Positions 1-7,677 of a DNA stretch of 15,458 nt are shown here, in pieces. Origin of the DNA: Phycisphaerae bacterium. Its GTDB lineage: Bacteria > Planctomycetota > Phycisphaerae > Sedimentisphaerales > SG8-4. A model generated the notes under the pieces. That model saw nothing but the letters and a program-made list of their open reading frames with translations, did not search any database and was not told where the DNA came from. The DNA is taken from positions 1 through 15,458 of the forward strand of contig JAUVYQ010000055.1 of the NCBI GenBank assembly GCA_030603035.1, written 5' to 3'. A program made the translations under genes and the position numbers. Each line of letters begins with the position of its first letter. Position 1 is the first letter of the stretch.

Positions 1-150
1 TTTATTCCGACAGCCAACTTCAAAAAAGGCTGTACTGCCTTGTGTCGCGGTCTTTAACTACTTCTAAAACAAATACTTACATTGGCCCTTGTTGGCACAC
101 ACAATTATGCGTGTTTGTGCAATTACAATAAGACACAAGGGGAAGTTACA

Positions 151-1299
151 ATGTGTAAGAAAACCGCCTTTTTGCTCTCTTTCGTTATGCTGCTCGCTCT
201 GGCCGGTAATGTTCAAGCTATTGACATCGTCTGGACCGATACCACCGAAGACCACAGCTGGTTCACGGCAGCCAACTGGGAGCCCAGTGGACCCCCCACC
301 CTTAACGACCTGGCCTTGATCAACTTGCTCCCCGGCCCGACTATCGCGAGCGAAGGTGCCGTGGCTTATGTTGTATATCCTGGATATGATGGTGGCACCG
401 GTGCCATGACAATGGACGGTGGAACCCTTATGACAAGCCCATGGGGGATTGCAGTGGGCGAAGGTGGTGCGGGTACTGTAGGGACATTTAACATGAATAG
501 TGGCACCATAACTACCCCTGACTTCATGCTGGGCTATGGAGGAACGGGCACCCTCAATATGACCGGTGGCACTATTACAATCGTGGAGTGGGGGCTCTAC
601 GTTGGAGGTGATGGTACAGGTATAGGTTACGTGAATCTGGATGGTGGAACTATTACCACCGTGGACCTAATCTTTGGATACAATGGTGGTTCTGGCACGA
701 TAGACATCACTGCCGGTACGCTGATAATAGACGGCGATGTGGTCTCGACCGTCCAGGGATACATCGACAGCGGCTGGATTACCGCCTATGGCGGCAGCGG
801 CACGGTGCTATACGACTATGCGGACGGTAAGACCACACTATGGAGCATAGCCGTAATCGTGATAATAACCGAATCCGATGGTTCAACCCAGGTTGCAGAA
901 AGCGGTATTACAGACAGTTACGAAGTTGTTCTGACCGAACAACCCTCATCTGAGGTGACTATCACGGCTACGCCCACCGATAGTGAAATCGATATAGGTA
1001 ACGGCGCAGGCACCGCAAAGGTTCTGATTTTTACCAATTCCAACTGGGAAACACCTCGAACAGTAACCGTAAGCGCTGTTGATGACCGGCTCGTGGAAGG
1101 ACTTCACAGCTCAACGATTACTCATACTGCTGGCGGTGATCCAAACTACGCGGGGATTTTCATTGCTGATGTAGTGGTCAGTATTACTGACAACGACTGG
1201 ACGGGAGATATAAATCAGGATGGTAGTATTGATTTAGGCGACTTGTTAGCTTTGGCTGATAAATGGCTCGATGACTGTTTCCCGGCTGACTGGTGCTAG
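151..1299 (+). CDS. Secreted beta-repeat/Calx-beta/dockerin protein, N-terminal part of an interrupted CotH-type giant protein
   Basis: A 382-aa exported protein of unknown substrate. The ATG at 151 is preceded by AGGGGAAG about 6 nt upstream and opens a classic signal peptide (CKK, hydrophobic stretch, cleavage likely after NVQA, residue 23). An in-frame ATG at 82 lacks both features. Residues about 84-193 contain five turns of a G-T-x-N/D-x-x-x-G-T-I/L pattern at 22-27 residue spacing, as in extracellular beta-helix passengers. Residues about 235-348 resemble a Calx-beta-like domain (VTVSAVDD, VVVSITDND). Residues 352-376 form the first half of a dockerin-like repeat (GDINQDGSIDLGDLLALADK). 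The frame then ends at TAG, while the second dockerin half continues in the same frame directly after it. This is therefore almost certainly the front half of one gene reaching 5313. If the TAG is real, the product would lack the CotH and lamin-tail parts. Confidence 0.85.
   Translation: MCKKTAFLLSFVMLLALAGNVQAIDIVWTDTTEDHSWFTAANWEPSGPPTLNDLALINLLPGPTIASEGAVAYVVYPGYDGGTGAMTMDGGTLMTSPWGIAVGEGGAGTVGTFNMNSGTITTPDFMLGYGGTGTLNMTGGTITIVEWGLYVGGDGTGIGYVNLDGGTITTVDLIFGYNGGSGTIDITAGTLIIDGDVVSTVQGYIDSGWITAYGGSGTVLYDYADGKTTLWSIAVIVIITESDGSTQVAESGITDSYEVVLTEQPSSEVTITATPTDSEIDIGNGAGTAKVLIFTNSNWETPRTVTVSAVDDRLVEGLHSSTITHTAGGDPNYAGIFIADVVVSITDNDWTGDINQDGSIDLGDLLALADKWLDDCFPADWC
1297..1299 (+). other. In-frame amber codon splitting the dockerin repeat of one long gene
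   Basis: The frame from 151 and the frame ending at 5313 are the same phase, and this TAG is the only stop between them. The residues just before it (FPADWC) and just after it (GADLTAVTG, then VNFSDFAILANHW) are the two halves of a planctomycete dockerin-like module. Without the stop the gene would encode about 1,720 residues. A one-base change from GAG, CAG, AAG, TTG, TCG or TGG would explain it. Sequencing error, true nonsense mutation and readthrough cannot be told apart here. Confidence 0.9.
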
Positions 1300-1344
1300 G
1301 GAGCGGATCTGACCGCTGTTACCGGAATAACCGGCGAGCCAGGC

Positions 1345-4300
1345 GTGGTTAATTTTTCTGATTTTGCAATCCTGGCCAACCACTGGAATGATAAGCCTTT
1401 ATTCATCAGTGAGTTTATGGCCAGCAACGGCAGCTCTGTTCCGCTCGATGCCGGTGAGATACTGGACGGAAACGGCGAATCCTCCGACTGGATTGAAATA
1501 CACAATGCAGGTTCGGTCCAAATAAATCTGGAAGGATACTATCTAACCGATGACCCATGCGAACTGACCAAGTGGCAATTTCCCGCAGGAGTCAATATCA
1601 ATACCGGAAGCTATCTTATTGTTTTTGCATCGGGCAAGGACCAGGAGGATGACCCAGGCAATTATCCTTATCTTGACCCAGACGGTTACTATCATACCAA
1701 CTTCAAGCTCAGCGCTGGCGGCGAGTATCTTGCCCTAATAGAACCGGACGGCCAAACGATAGTCAACGATTATGATTTCCCCGCTCAGGAAACAGACGTG
1801 TCATACGGTCTTTATGATAACTTGGTGCGCTACTTTGGTTTTCCGACCCCCTGTGCGCCGAATAATGAAGGATACATTGGTATGGTTGCCGATACGAAAT
1901 TCAGCCATGACCGCGGCTTTTACGAGACGTCCTTTGATGTAGCCATTACCTGCGATACGCCGGATGCTAATATATATTATACGCTCGACGGCAGTGTCCC
2001 CATCAACGAGAACGGTTTGCCTGTCGGTACGGAATATACCGGTCCTGTTACCATCATTAAGGACGGTACTTGGCGGCCTGCCCGCACTCTCCGGGCGGCA
2101 GCTTTCAAGGCAGGCTGGTACCCTTCCAATATCGACACGCAAACCTATATCTTTCTTAACGACGTAATCCTGCAGCCGAACAATCCACCGGGCTTCCCCA
2201 GTGACTGGAAGGGCAACTACGTTGATCCAGGTGATTTGCCGCCAGGCGGTGAGGTCCCAGCCGATTACGAAATGGACCCGGATATAGTCATCGGCAACGA
2301 GAATCATGTCAAAGATGCGCTGCTGTCACTGCCGGTTGTTTCAATCGCAACGGATATAAATAACCTGTTCGACCTGGAGACCGGCATTTACGCAAACTCG
2401 TGGGAGGGAGGGATTGACTGGGAACGGCCTGCCTCGGCAGAATTCTTTGAACCAAACAGCACCAGGCAGTTTCAGGTCAATTGCGGCCTGCGCATCCACG
2501 GTGGCTGGTTCCGCAAACCGCGTCTCACAAATAAGCATTCATTCCGTCTGCTGTTCAAGAGTGGTTATGGTCCGACAAAGCTGGAATTCCCGCTGTTCGA
2601 CGACGAAAATGCGACAGACAGCTTCGACTCGATAATTCTCCGTGCTAATGGCGGTGATGGGTATTCCTATACCATGGTCGTACCTGCCCAATACATCCGT
2701 GACGAGTTTGTGCGGCAGTTACAGTTGGCTATGGGCCATGTATCCCCACACGGTTTCTTTGTGCACCTATACGTCAACGGCTTGTATTGGGGCTTATACA
2801 ACATTGTTGAACGCCCCGAAGCATCTTTCTCCGCAACCTATTTCGGCGGCGACAAAGAAAACTGGGACGTACTCAAGATAGACAGGACCGAACAAGTCAC
2901 AGCAGCACACGGCAATATGGATGCATGGGACGCAATGCTTGACCAGGTTCGCTCCGGCCTGTCCACAAACGAGGCCTATCAGCGCATTCAGGGAAACAAC
3001 CCTGACGGCAGTCCTAATGAAAGTTATCCAGACTATCTCGAAATAGTAAATTACATCGATTACATGATTGACAACATCTACGTAGGAAACAAAGATTGGC
3101 CACAATGGAACTGGTATGCCGTTCGTGACCGCAACGATGGCAGGACCGGATTCAGATTCTTTGTGTGGGACGCCGAAACCTCGCTTGACGACGCGGGAAT
3201 CAACAGGACGGATGTAGGCAGTCCCACTGCCTGGCATCACGAGTACGGACCCGGCGTCGCTGAGCCTTACCACGAACTGAGAAATAACGCCGAGTTCCGA
3301 ATGCTCTTTGCCGACCGTCTCCACAAGGCGTTTTTCAATGGTGGTCCGCTGACAACCGGGGCGGTAGTCGCTCGCTACTCCAATATAGCTGACATGGTCG
3401 ACCCGGCTATGACCGGTGAATGTGCCCGCTGGGGTGACCAACACTCCTCACAGCCTACGATTGAAAACTGGCGGGCCATACGCGACTGGATTCTGACAAG
3501 CTATCTTGAAAATCGCTCGGCAATTGTACTCGAACAGTTCCGCGATGGCGGGCTTTATCCCAGTCTCTATCCCGACGTGGTTGCACCGGTCTTTACTCCG
3601 CACGGCGGTGAAGTGCCCAGCGGATTTGCCTTGCCCATCACCGCCGGGCCCGGCACGATATGGTATACCACCGATGGCAGCGACCCGCGTTTGCCGGGCG
3701 GCGCAGTCAATACTCCCAGCGCAACCGCATATACGGTGCCGGTTGTGCTGACTGAGACGACCTGTGTTAAGGCACGGGTACTGGACAGCGAATGGAGCGC
3801 GTTAAACGAAGCTGTGTTCGCCATTGGCCCCGTTGTCGATAATCTCCGCATCACGGAGATTATGTACCATCCTGCCGATCCGAATGCTGAGTTTATCGAG
3901 CTGAAGAATGTTGGGGCTGAGGCGATAAATCCGGCCCTGGCGAGGTTTACCAACGGGATTGATTTTACTTTCCCATCCATGCAGCTTAACCCGGGTGATT
4001 ATGTTCTGGTTGCTGAGAATCCGGCGGAGCTTGCAGCACTGGCGCCGGACATACCGGTCGGCGTAGAAGTGTTAGGGCCATATACGGGCAAGCTTGATAA
4101 CGGCGGAGAAAAAATTGTATTAGTCGATGCGATTGGACAGACAATACATGAATTCCGGTATAAGGACGGATGGTACGATATTACCGATGGCGAGGGTTTC
4201 TCTCTGACCATAAAAGACCCGGCCAGCTCCGACCCGAATTTATGGGATAACAAGAGCGGCTGGCGGCCAAGCGCTTCTGTCGGCGGCTCGCCCGGCGAAG

Positions 4301-5313
4301 ACGATAGCGGCGAGATTCCGGAACTTGGCGCGATAAAGATTAACGAATTGCTGTCGCATTCGAATGTCCTTTATACCTACGACTGGGTCGAACTTTATAA
4401 CACCACCGATGCGAATATCAATATCGGCGGCTGGTATCTAAGTGATGACAACGACAACTTCAAGAAATATACGATTCCGGTGGGCACTGTAGTTGATGCG
4501 AATGATTTCTACGTTTTGCGTCAGGACCTGCACTTTGGTGTGGGCAATCCGGCTGACCCGAACAACGTGCCGTTTGCCCTGAGCAGCAACGGCGAAACGC
4601 TGTATCTCCATTCAGGCCAAGATGGTGTGCTTACCGGGTACAGCGAAGAGGAAACGTTTGGCGCTTCGGAATCTGATGTGTCTTTCGGCAGATACGAGAA
4701 GAGTACCGGTACCTTTAATTTTGTCGCAATGAGTGATGCTACGCCGGACTTGCCTAATGCTTATCCGAAGGTAGGTCCGGTCGTTATCAGCGAGATAATG
4801 TACCATCCGCAAACCGAAAGTGATGCGGAATATGTGGAACTTGTGAATATCAGCGGCTCGACCATAACTCTGCACGAATGGGATAATCAAAATGGCATAA
4901 ATGTTCCATGGCGGTTTACCGATGAGGGCGGCATCACGTTTGATTTTCCGTTGGGTACAACGATGAATAACGACGAGCGGATACTGTTGGTTAAGGATGA
5001 GACTATTTTTAATATTGAGTTTCCGGGTGTTTCTAGTGTGCAGATATTCGAATGGGGCTCAGGCAAACTTGATAACGCCGGCGAAAAGATTCAACTGTCA
5101 AAGCCCGGTGATGAGGTTGATGGCACACGTTATTATATCAGGGTGGATAGGGTAAATTACAGTGACGGCTCGCACCCTGTAGGCGACGACCCCTGGCCCA
5201 CCGGGCCGGACGGATACGACCAATCACTCACCCGCATTGACCCCAACCTTTACGGCAATGACGTCATCAATTGGCGTGCAGACGACCCTTCACCCGGCAC
5301 CGCCAACCCCTAA
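1345..5313 (+). CDS. CotH kinase-like, lamin-tail and chitobiase-C-terminal-domain protein (C-terminal part of the interrupted gene)
   Basis: A 1322-aa extracellular protein. Domains in order, by residue from the GTG at 1345: second dockerin half (1-15); lamin-tail domain (about 19-155, FISEFMASN ... DWIEIHNAG); chitobiase/hexosaminidase C-terminal-like Ig fold (183-272, IYYTLDGSVP); CotH kinase-like domain (about 328-740, with LPVVSIATD, LRIHGGW, GLYWGLYNIVERP and FFVWDAETSL, Asp609); second chitobiase-like fold (about 748-831, IWYTTDGSDPR); then lamin-tail domains at about 832-970 (ITEIMYHP), 995-1140 (IKINELLSH) and 1143-1322 (ISEIMYHP). CotH proteins are atypical kinases in spore coats and extracellular matrices; the role here is unknown, and surface assembly or polymer binding is a guess. 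The GTG has no ribosome binding site, and the frame is open upstream to 1300, so this start is nominal. The region really belongs to the gene starting at 151. Confidence 0.85.
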   Translation: MVNFSDFAILANHWNDKPLFISEFMASNGSSVPLDAGEILDGNGESSDWIEIHNAGSVQINLEGYYLTDDPCELTKWQFPAGVNINTGSYLIVFASGKDQEDDPGNYPYLDPDGYYHTNFKLSAGGEYLALIEPDGQTIVNDYDFPAQETDVSYGLYDNLVRYFGFPTPCAPNNEGYIGMVADTKFSHDRGFYETSFDVAITCDTPDANIYYTLDGSVPINENGLPVGTEYTGPVTIIKDGTWRPARTLRAAAFKAGWYPSNIDTQTYIFLNDVILQPNNPPGFPSDWKGNYVDPGDLPPGGEVPADYEMDPDIVIGNENHVKDALLSLPVVSIATDINNLFDLETGIYANSWEGGIDWERPASAEFFEPNSTRQFQVNCGLRIHGGWFRKPRLTNKHSFRLLFKSGYGPTKLEFPLFDDENATDSFDSIILRANGGDGYSYTMVVPAQYIRDEFVRQLQLAMGHVSPHGFFVHLYVNGLYWGLYNIVERPEASFSATYFGGDKENWDVLKIDRTEQVTAAHGNMDAWDAMLDQVRSGLSTNEAYQRIQGNNPDGSPNESYPDYLEIVNYIDYMIDNIYVGNKDWPQWNWYAVRDRNDGRTGFRFFVWDAETSLDDAGINRTDVGSPTAWHHEYGPGVAEPYHELRNNAEFRMLFADRLHKAFFNGGPLTTGAVVARYSNIADMVDPAMTGECARWGDQHSSQPTIENWRAIRDWILTSYLENRSAIVLEQFRDGGLYPSLYPDVVAPVFTPHGGEVPSGFALPITAGPGTIWYTTDGSDPRLPGGAVNTPSATAYTVPVVLTETTCVKARVLDSEWSALNEAVFAIGPVVDNLRITEIMYHPADPNAEFIELKNVGAEAINPALARFTNGIDFTFPSMQLNPGDYVLVAENPAELAALAPDIPVGVEVLGPYTGKLDNGGEKIVLVDAIGQTIHEFRYKDGWYDITDGEGFSLTIKDPASSDPNLWDNKSGWRPSASVGGSPGEDDSGEIPELGAIKINELLSHSNVLYTYDWVELYNTTDANINIGGWYLSDDNDNFKKYTIPVGTVVDANDFYVLRQDLHFGVGNPADPNNVPFALSSNGETLYLHSGQDGVLTGYSEEETFGASESDVSFGRYEKSTGTFNFVAMSDATPDLPNAYPKVGPVVISEIMYHPQTESDAEYVELVNISGSTITLHEWDNQNGINVPWRFTDEGGITFDFPLGTTMNNDERILLVKDETIFNIEFPGVSSVQIFEWGSGKLDNAGEKIQLSKPGDEVDGTRYYIRVDRVNYSDGSHPVGDDPWPTGPDGYDQSLTRIDPNLYGNDVINWRADDPSPGTANP

Positions 5314-5419
5314 CCCATCTTCTACAGCGCGGATTTGTAATTCTTTGCTGCTGCATACGTTATGAATGGGCGCACTGCTCTTGGCACTACAAATTCACCT
5401 GTTCGCAAACAACTTCTGC

Positions 5420-6073
5420 TCATTGTTTTACCTCATATAGCGGGCGTATCACTGGGCCTAAAGCGACTCCAGCGGCTTGAATAGCTTTGCCGGCGTCGCC
5501 ACGGGTTTCGCTGCGAATCACAAAGGCCTGTCTCGCAGCACGCACCGTAATTTCTTCCAGGTTATCCAGGTCATTCTTCAGACGCTCCCACTCAACAACC
5601 CAGCCACGCTCGGCCATTCGCGACTGCAACTCTTTGATAAGAATCAACGCTAAAAAACTGCAAAACACATGGCCTCGGATCGTCTCATCACATTTGTGGA
5701 AGATAGGGCGATTAGCCGGAATAGATTTGATCGTGCGGAAAATGCCTTCTACCATCCACAGTTCTTTATATCGCAGAGCTACCTCTTTGGCTGATATGTC
5801 CAGGTCGGTTTGCAAAACCCAGATACCATCATATCTTCTTTCTTCACGGATATTGTCTTCATCGATCTGAAAGTGCTTTCCAGCTTTTGGTGTGGTCAGA
5901 TATTTACGATATCCTTTATTTCCCACTAATGTTTTGTCGCCTCGCTTGAGTTGTTCTCGCAGGCTTTCGACAATAGCTTTCCGGTCGGCACTATGTCCGA
6001 TTCTATCGGCAATCTTTAACTGTGATTGGTATAAATCCGCGTCTAAAAAAACAGTGTCATTTATCCTGAGCAT
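5420..6073 (-). pseudogene. IS1634-type transposase, 5'-truncated remnant
   Basis: This 217-aa frame encodes only the C-terminal part of a DDE transposase; family members are usually around 450-600 aa. Recognisable stretches are SLREQLKRGDKTLVGNKGYRKYL (residues 37-59, split here only for naming), YDGIWVLQTD (81-90), and the YKELWMVEGIFRTIKS block (102-117). That block carries Glu109, the expected last acidic catalytic residue, followed by RPIFH and the RGHVFCSFLAL helix. The two N-terminal catalytic Asp residues are absent. Homology-like sequence begins only around residue 8; before it lies repeat DNA (TTAGACGCGGATT occurs twice). No terminal inverted repeats were found. Family assignment rests on motif recall and is less certain than the fact of truncation. 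Confidence 0.75.
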
Positions 6074-6095
6074 GGTCGAAAGAATCCGCGTCTAA
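6034..6095. repeat. 13-bp direct repeat AATCCGCGTCTAA at the broken end of the transposase
   Basis: Identical 13-mers at 6034-6046 and 6083-6095, 49 bp apart. The first codes the DADL residues of the transposase remnant on the minus strand. The second lies just outside the frame. The duplication marks where recognisable transposase sequence stops, so it may be the scar of the event that removed the front half. Confidence 0.6.
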
Positions 6096-6271
6096 TCTTC
6101 TGTAGTTGAGTAAAAAAAGCGGGCAACGCCTGCGCACTCAGCGAAAGTGTCCTGTTAATCCCGTCTAAAAAACCAAACACCCGGCTGGCTTAAACAGTGG
6201 ACATCACTTGTGATGGACACATGGACGAAAGCAGGCAATTTCGACTCTTGTCCGCCGAAAGCGGAATCCAG

Positions 6272-6306
6272 TATCGAGCATCGAGTATCGAGAATCTAGC
6301 ATCGGG
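6272..6306. repeat. Degenerate heptad array, five units of NATCGAG
   Basis: Five contiguous 7-bp units, each fitting NATCNRG (three of them NATCGAG exactly), fill 6272-6306 without gaps. Period 7 is incompatible with codon structure, so the repeat acts at DNA or RNA level. It ends 12 bp before the -35 box at 6319. Confidence 0.8.
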
Positions 6307-6318
6307 CGAAATTTTTCT

Positions 6319-6347
6319 TTGACTTTTGTCCAATAATCTGTTATAAT
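6319..6347 (+). promoter_or_regulatory. Near-consensus sigma70 promoter, no gene directly downstream
   Basis: TTGACT at 6319-6324, a 17-bp spacer, and a perfect TATAAT at 6342-6347. Transcription should start near 6354. There is no credible reading frame behind it (an ATG at 6354 gives only five codons). A 7-bp perfect hairpin, GTTTACC/GGTAAAC with loop AGAA (6356-6373), would lie at the very 5' end of the transcript. The RNA would run towards the 3' end of thi4, which is on the opposite strand. Confidence 0.7.
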
Positions 6348-6353
6348 ACCTCC

Positions 6354-6493
6354 ATGTTTACCAGAAGGTAAACAGAAACCGCCAGCAGGCGAAGAAAAGC
6401 AGACATTTCAGCTCTCATATTGGAACGTGTCCGCCAAAGCCTTGTGCGACGGCGGACGCTGCAGACGCAGCAAGGCTTCACGGCCAGCAGGCC
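6354..6493 (+). ncRNA. Candidate structured RNA with 5' hairpin and possible pseudoknot
   Basis: Behind the promoter lie, in order: a 5' hairpin (6356-6373); CGCC-AGCA-GGCG (6380-6391); stem S1, GTCCGCC 6429-6435 with GGCGGAC 6451-6457, extendable outward by a T-G wobble and one further pair; stem S2, AAGCCTTG 6437-6444 with CAAGGCTT 6471-6478; a GCTGC-AGAC-GCAGC hairpin 6458-6471 between them; and GGCC-AGCA-GGCC (6482-6493). S1 and S2 interleave, which is H-type pseudoknot topology. The last base of the small hairpin is shared with S2, so both cannot form fully. No known RNA family was recognised and no clear terminator is visible. It could instead be a palindromic repeat insertion. Confidence 0.35.
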
Positions 6494-6530
6494 CAACCAA
6501 ATTTAATCGTTGCCTTGCCGACGCCCCAAA

Positions 6531-6582
6531 AACAAACCCAAAACAAACCCAATTCAAAGCCAATTCAAACCCAATTTCAAAC
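6531..6582 (+). repeat. AAACCCAATT-type repeat (NKPN family), plus orientation
   Basis: Tandem copies of ACAAACCCAA and CAATTCAAACCCAATT. In one plus-strand frame they read QNKPNSKP. The same motif is read on the minus strand at 7678-8004, so the two blocks lie in opposite orientation on either side of thi4 and its riboswitch. Confidence 0.65.
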
Positions 6583-6624
6583 TTTTCAAGATAGAGAAAA
6601 TAAGGAAATACGCCCGGAGCAATT

Positions 6625-7383
6625 TCATTTTGAATTTTCTAATTTGCTTTTTATCGATTCAGCGACCTTTTTTCCGGATTTCAGCATCCCGCCGAAAATC
6701 GGGCCCATTCTCGGAAGGTTGAACACGTCGCACACGGACATACCGGCGACATAAAGGCCCGGATAAACCTCACCTGTCTTTTCTACAACGCCGACTTCGG
6801 ACTTCTCCACGTTCATAAAATACTCCTGCAGCTCTTTTGGAAAAAGCTCCGGTATTCTTGCCTTTAACATACCAACCAGTTCAGCGGGGTGGCCCGTCGC
6901 ATCAATCACGTATCTCGAAGAAATACAAAATGGGTCCACGTGCAGCCCGAGCATTCGAACACTTGCACTATTAACTACGACACCTTTAACAGTTTCTTGC
7001 TTTAGAACAATATCTTCGGCCTCTATTAAGTTAAATATTTCTGCTCCTGCCTTTTTAGCTTTATAGCCGAGAGCGGTTGCAAATTCTATTGCATCTGCTG
7101 TATATAAATTCCCCTGGTTTTTTGTTGTTACACCTATTTCGTCTAAAATGTCTTTGTCTTCGAAGGTAACCACGTTATAGCCTGCCGCCCCACCCCATAT
7201 TCCTCCGCCTATCGAGAGCTTTTTTTCAATTACGGTGGTTTTGATTCCTGATTTGGAAAGGTAATACGCTGCCGCCAATCCGGCCGGGCCCGCACCGACT
7301 ACAACGACATCGTTTTCGAGATGCCCTAACAGTCTTCTGTTGTATTCTTTCAAAATTGCCCTGGAAATATCAGTCTCTTTCAC
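6625..7383 (-). CDS. thi4: Thiamine thiazole synthase, THI4 family (sulfide-dependent, catalytic type)
   Basis: Makes the adenylated thiazole half of thiamine from NAD, glycine and sulfide. The 252-aa protein starts at GTG 7383 with an AAAGGA ribosome binding site about 7 nt upstream. A Rossmann dinucleotide-binding motif VVVVGAGPAG lies at 26-35, a glycine-rich IGGGIWGG loop at 58-65, and the family signature RMGPIFGGMLKSGKK at 225-239. In yeast Thi4 a Cys donates its own sulfur and the enzyme works once. Archaeal catalytic homologues have His there. Here the segment reads MLGLHVDP with His148 at that place, so the enzyme should be iron-dependent, reusable and fed by free sulfide, fitting an anaerobic or sulfidic habitat. 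Archaeal members are sometimes annotated as ribose-1,5-bisphosphate isomerase; the TPP riboswitch upstream decides for thiamine. It stands alone, with no thiS, thiG or thiC nearby. Confidence 0.93.
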   Translation of the reverse strand: MKETDISRAILKEYNRRLLGHLENDVVVVGAGPAGLAAAYYLSKSGIKTTVIEKKLSIGGGIWGGAAGYNVVTFEDKDILDEIGVTTKNQGNLYTADAIEFATALGYKAKKAGAEIFNLIEAEDIVLKQETVKGVVVNSASVRMLGLHVDPFCISSRYVIDATGHPAELVGMLKARIPELFPKELQEYFMNVEKSEVGVVEKTGEVYPGLYVAGMSVCDVFNLPRMGPIFGGMLKSGKKVAESIKSKLENSK

Positions 7384-7423
7384 TTTTATTTCCTTTCTTT
7401 TTTATGTGTTGAAACCATCGCTA

Positions 7424-7456
7424 ACAACAAAAAGCACTCCTGCAAAAGGAGTGCTT
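7424..7456 (-). terminator. Intrinsic terminator of the TPP riboswitch expression platform
   Basis: Perfect 9-bp stem, AAGCACTCC (7456-7448) with GGAGTGCTT (7440-7432), loop TTTTGCA, followed on the minus strand by TTTGTTG. It lies between the riboswitch aptamer and the thi4 start 41 bp downstream, so transcription should stop here when TPP is bound. Confidence 0.85.
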
Positions 7457-7468
7457 CAAATCTATTTT

Positions 7469-7562
7469 GCCTTCCTTCGCGGGCATTATCCCGAGCAGGT
7501 TCATAGGGTCAGTTCTCAGCTTGGGCCGAGCCGAACACTCGGCCTTTCGCTCCCCTGGCTTA
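7469..7562 (-). promoter_or_regulatory. TPP (thiamine pyrophosphate) riboswitch
   Basis: On the minus strand the aptamer starts at AGCCAGGGGAGCG, then CTGAGA (plus 7514-7519), ACCCTATGAACCTG (GAACCTG at plus 7496-7502), and closes with GCGAAGGAAGGC. CTGAGA and GAACCTG are the highly conserved TPP-binding segments of the thi-box. Arm P3 is formed by GGCCGAG/CTCGGCC. Together with the terminator downstream and thi4 behind it, this is an OFF switch by premature termination. Confidence 0.95.
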
Positions 7563-7581
7563 TCAAAATTTTCTGAGAAGC

Positions 7582-7610
7582 ATTGTAATACCGCTCGGCA
7601 GCGGCTACAA
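7582..7610 (-). promoter_or_regulatory. Promoter of the TPP riboswitch-thi4 transcript
   Basis: On the minus strand: TTGTAG (plus 7605-7610), 17-bp spacer, TACAAT (plus 7582-7587). Start of transcription would be about 7575, a dozen bases before the aptamer. The spacer contains the palindrome CCGCTGCCGAGCGG, which may be chance. Confidence 0.7.
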
Positions 7611-7677
7611 GAATTTTTTGTGGTTTTGCTAATAAACATCCAAGCATTTACTAACGCATTCAAATCTTTTACCAAAG

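Larger units (their letters stand above)
6074..6624. other. 551-bp gene-free region between transposase remnant and thi4
   Basis: No frame here looks like a protein gene. The stretch holds small hairpins (CATCAC/GTGATG around 6205, TCCGC/GCGGA around 6251), a heptad array, a strong plus-strand promoter, a foldable block that may be an RNA gene, and an A-rich block related to the NKPN repeats. Each is listed separately. Confidence 0.7.

Noticed and set aside
1..150. Promoter for the secreted-protein gene
   Set aside because: Several TTG and AT-rich words occur, but no pair with credible spacing stood out.
1297..1299. TAG read as pyrrolysine
   Set aside because: No pyl genes or conserved role for such a residue in a dockerin loop; nothing in the window supports it over mutation or error.
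2794..3444. 216-codon minus-strand frame opposite the CotH domain
   Set aside because: Antisense shadow of a clearly coding region; no protein features.
6482..6493. GGCC-AGCA-GGCC as terminator of the candidate RNA
   Set aside because: Four-bp stem and no following U-tract.
6515..6754. 79-codon plus-strand frame
   Set aside because: First part is NKPN repeat, second part is antisense to the conserved C-terminus of thi4.
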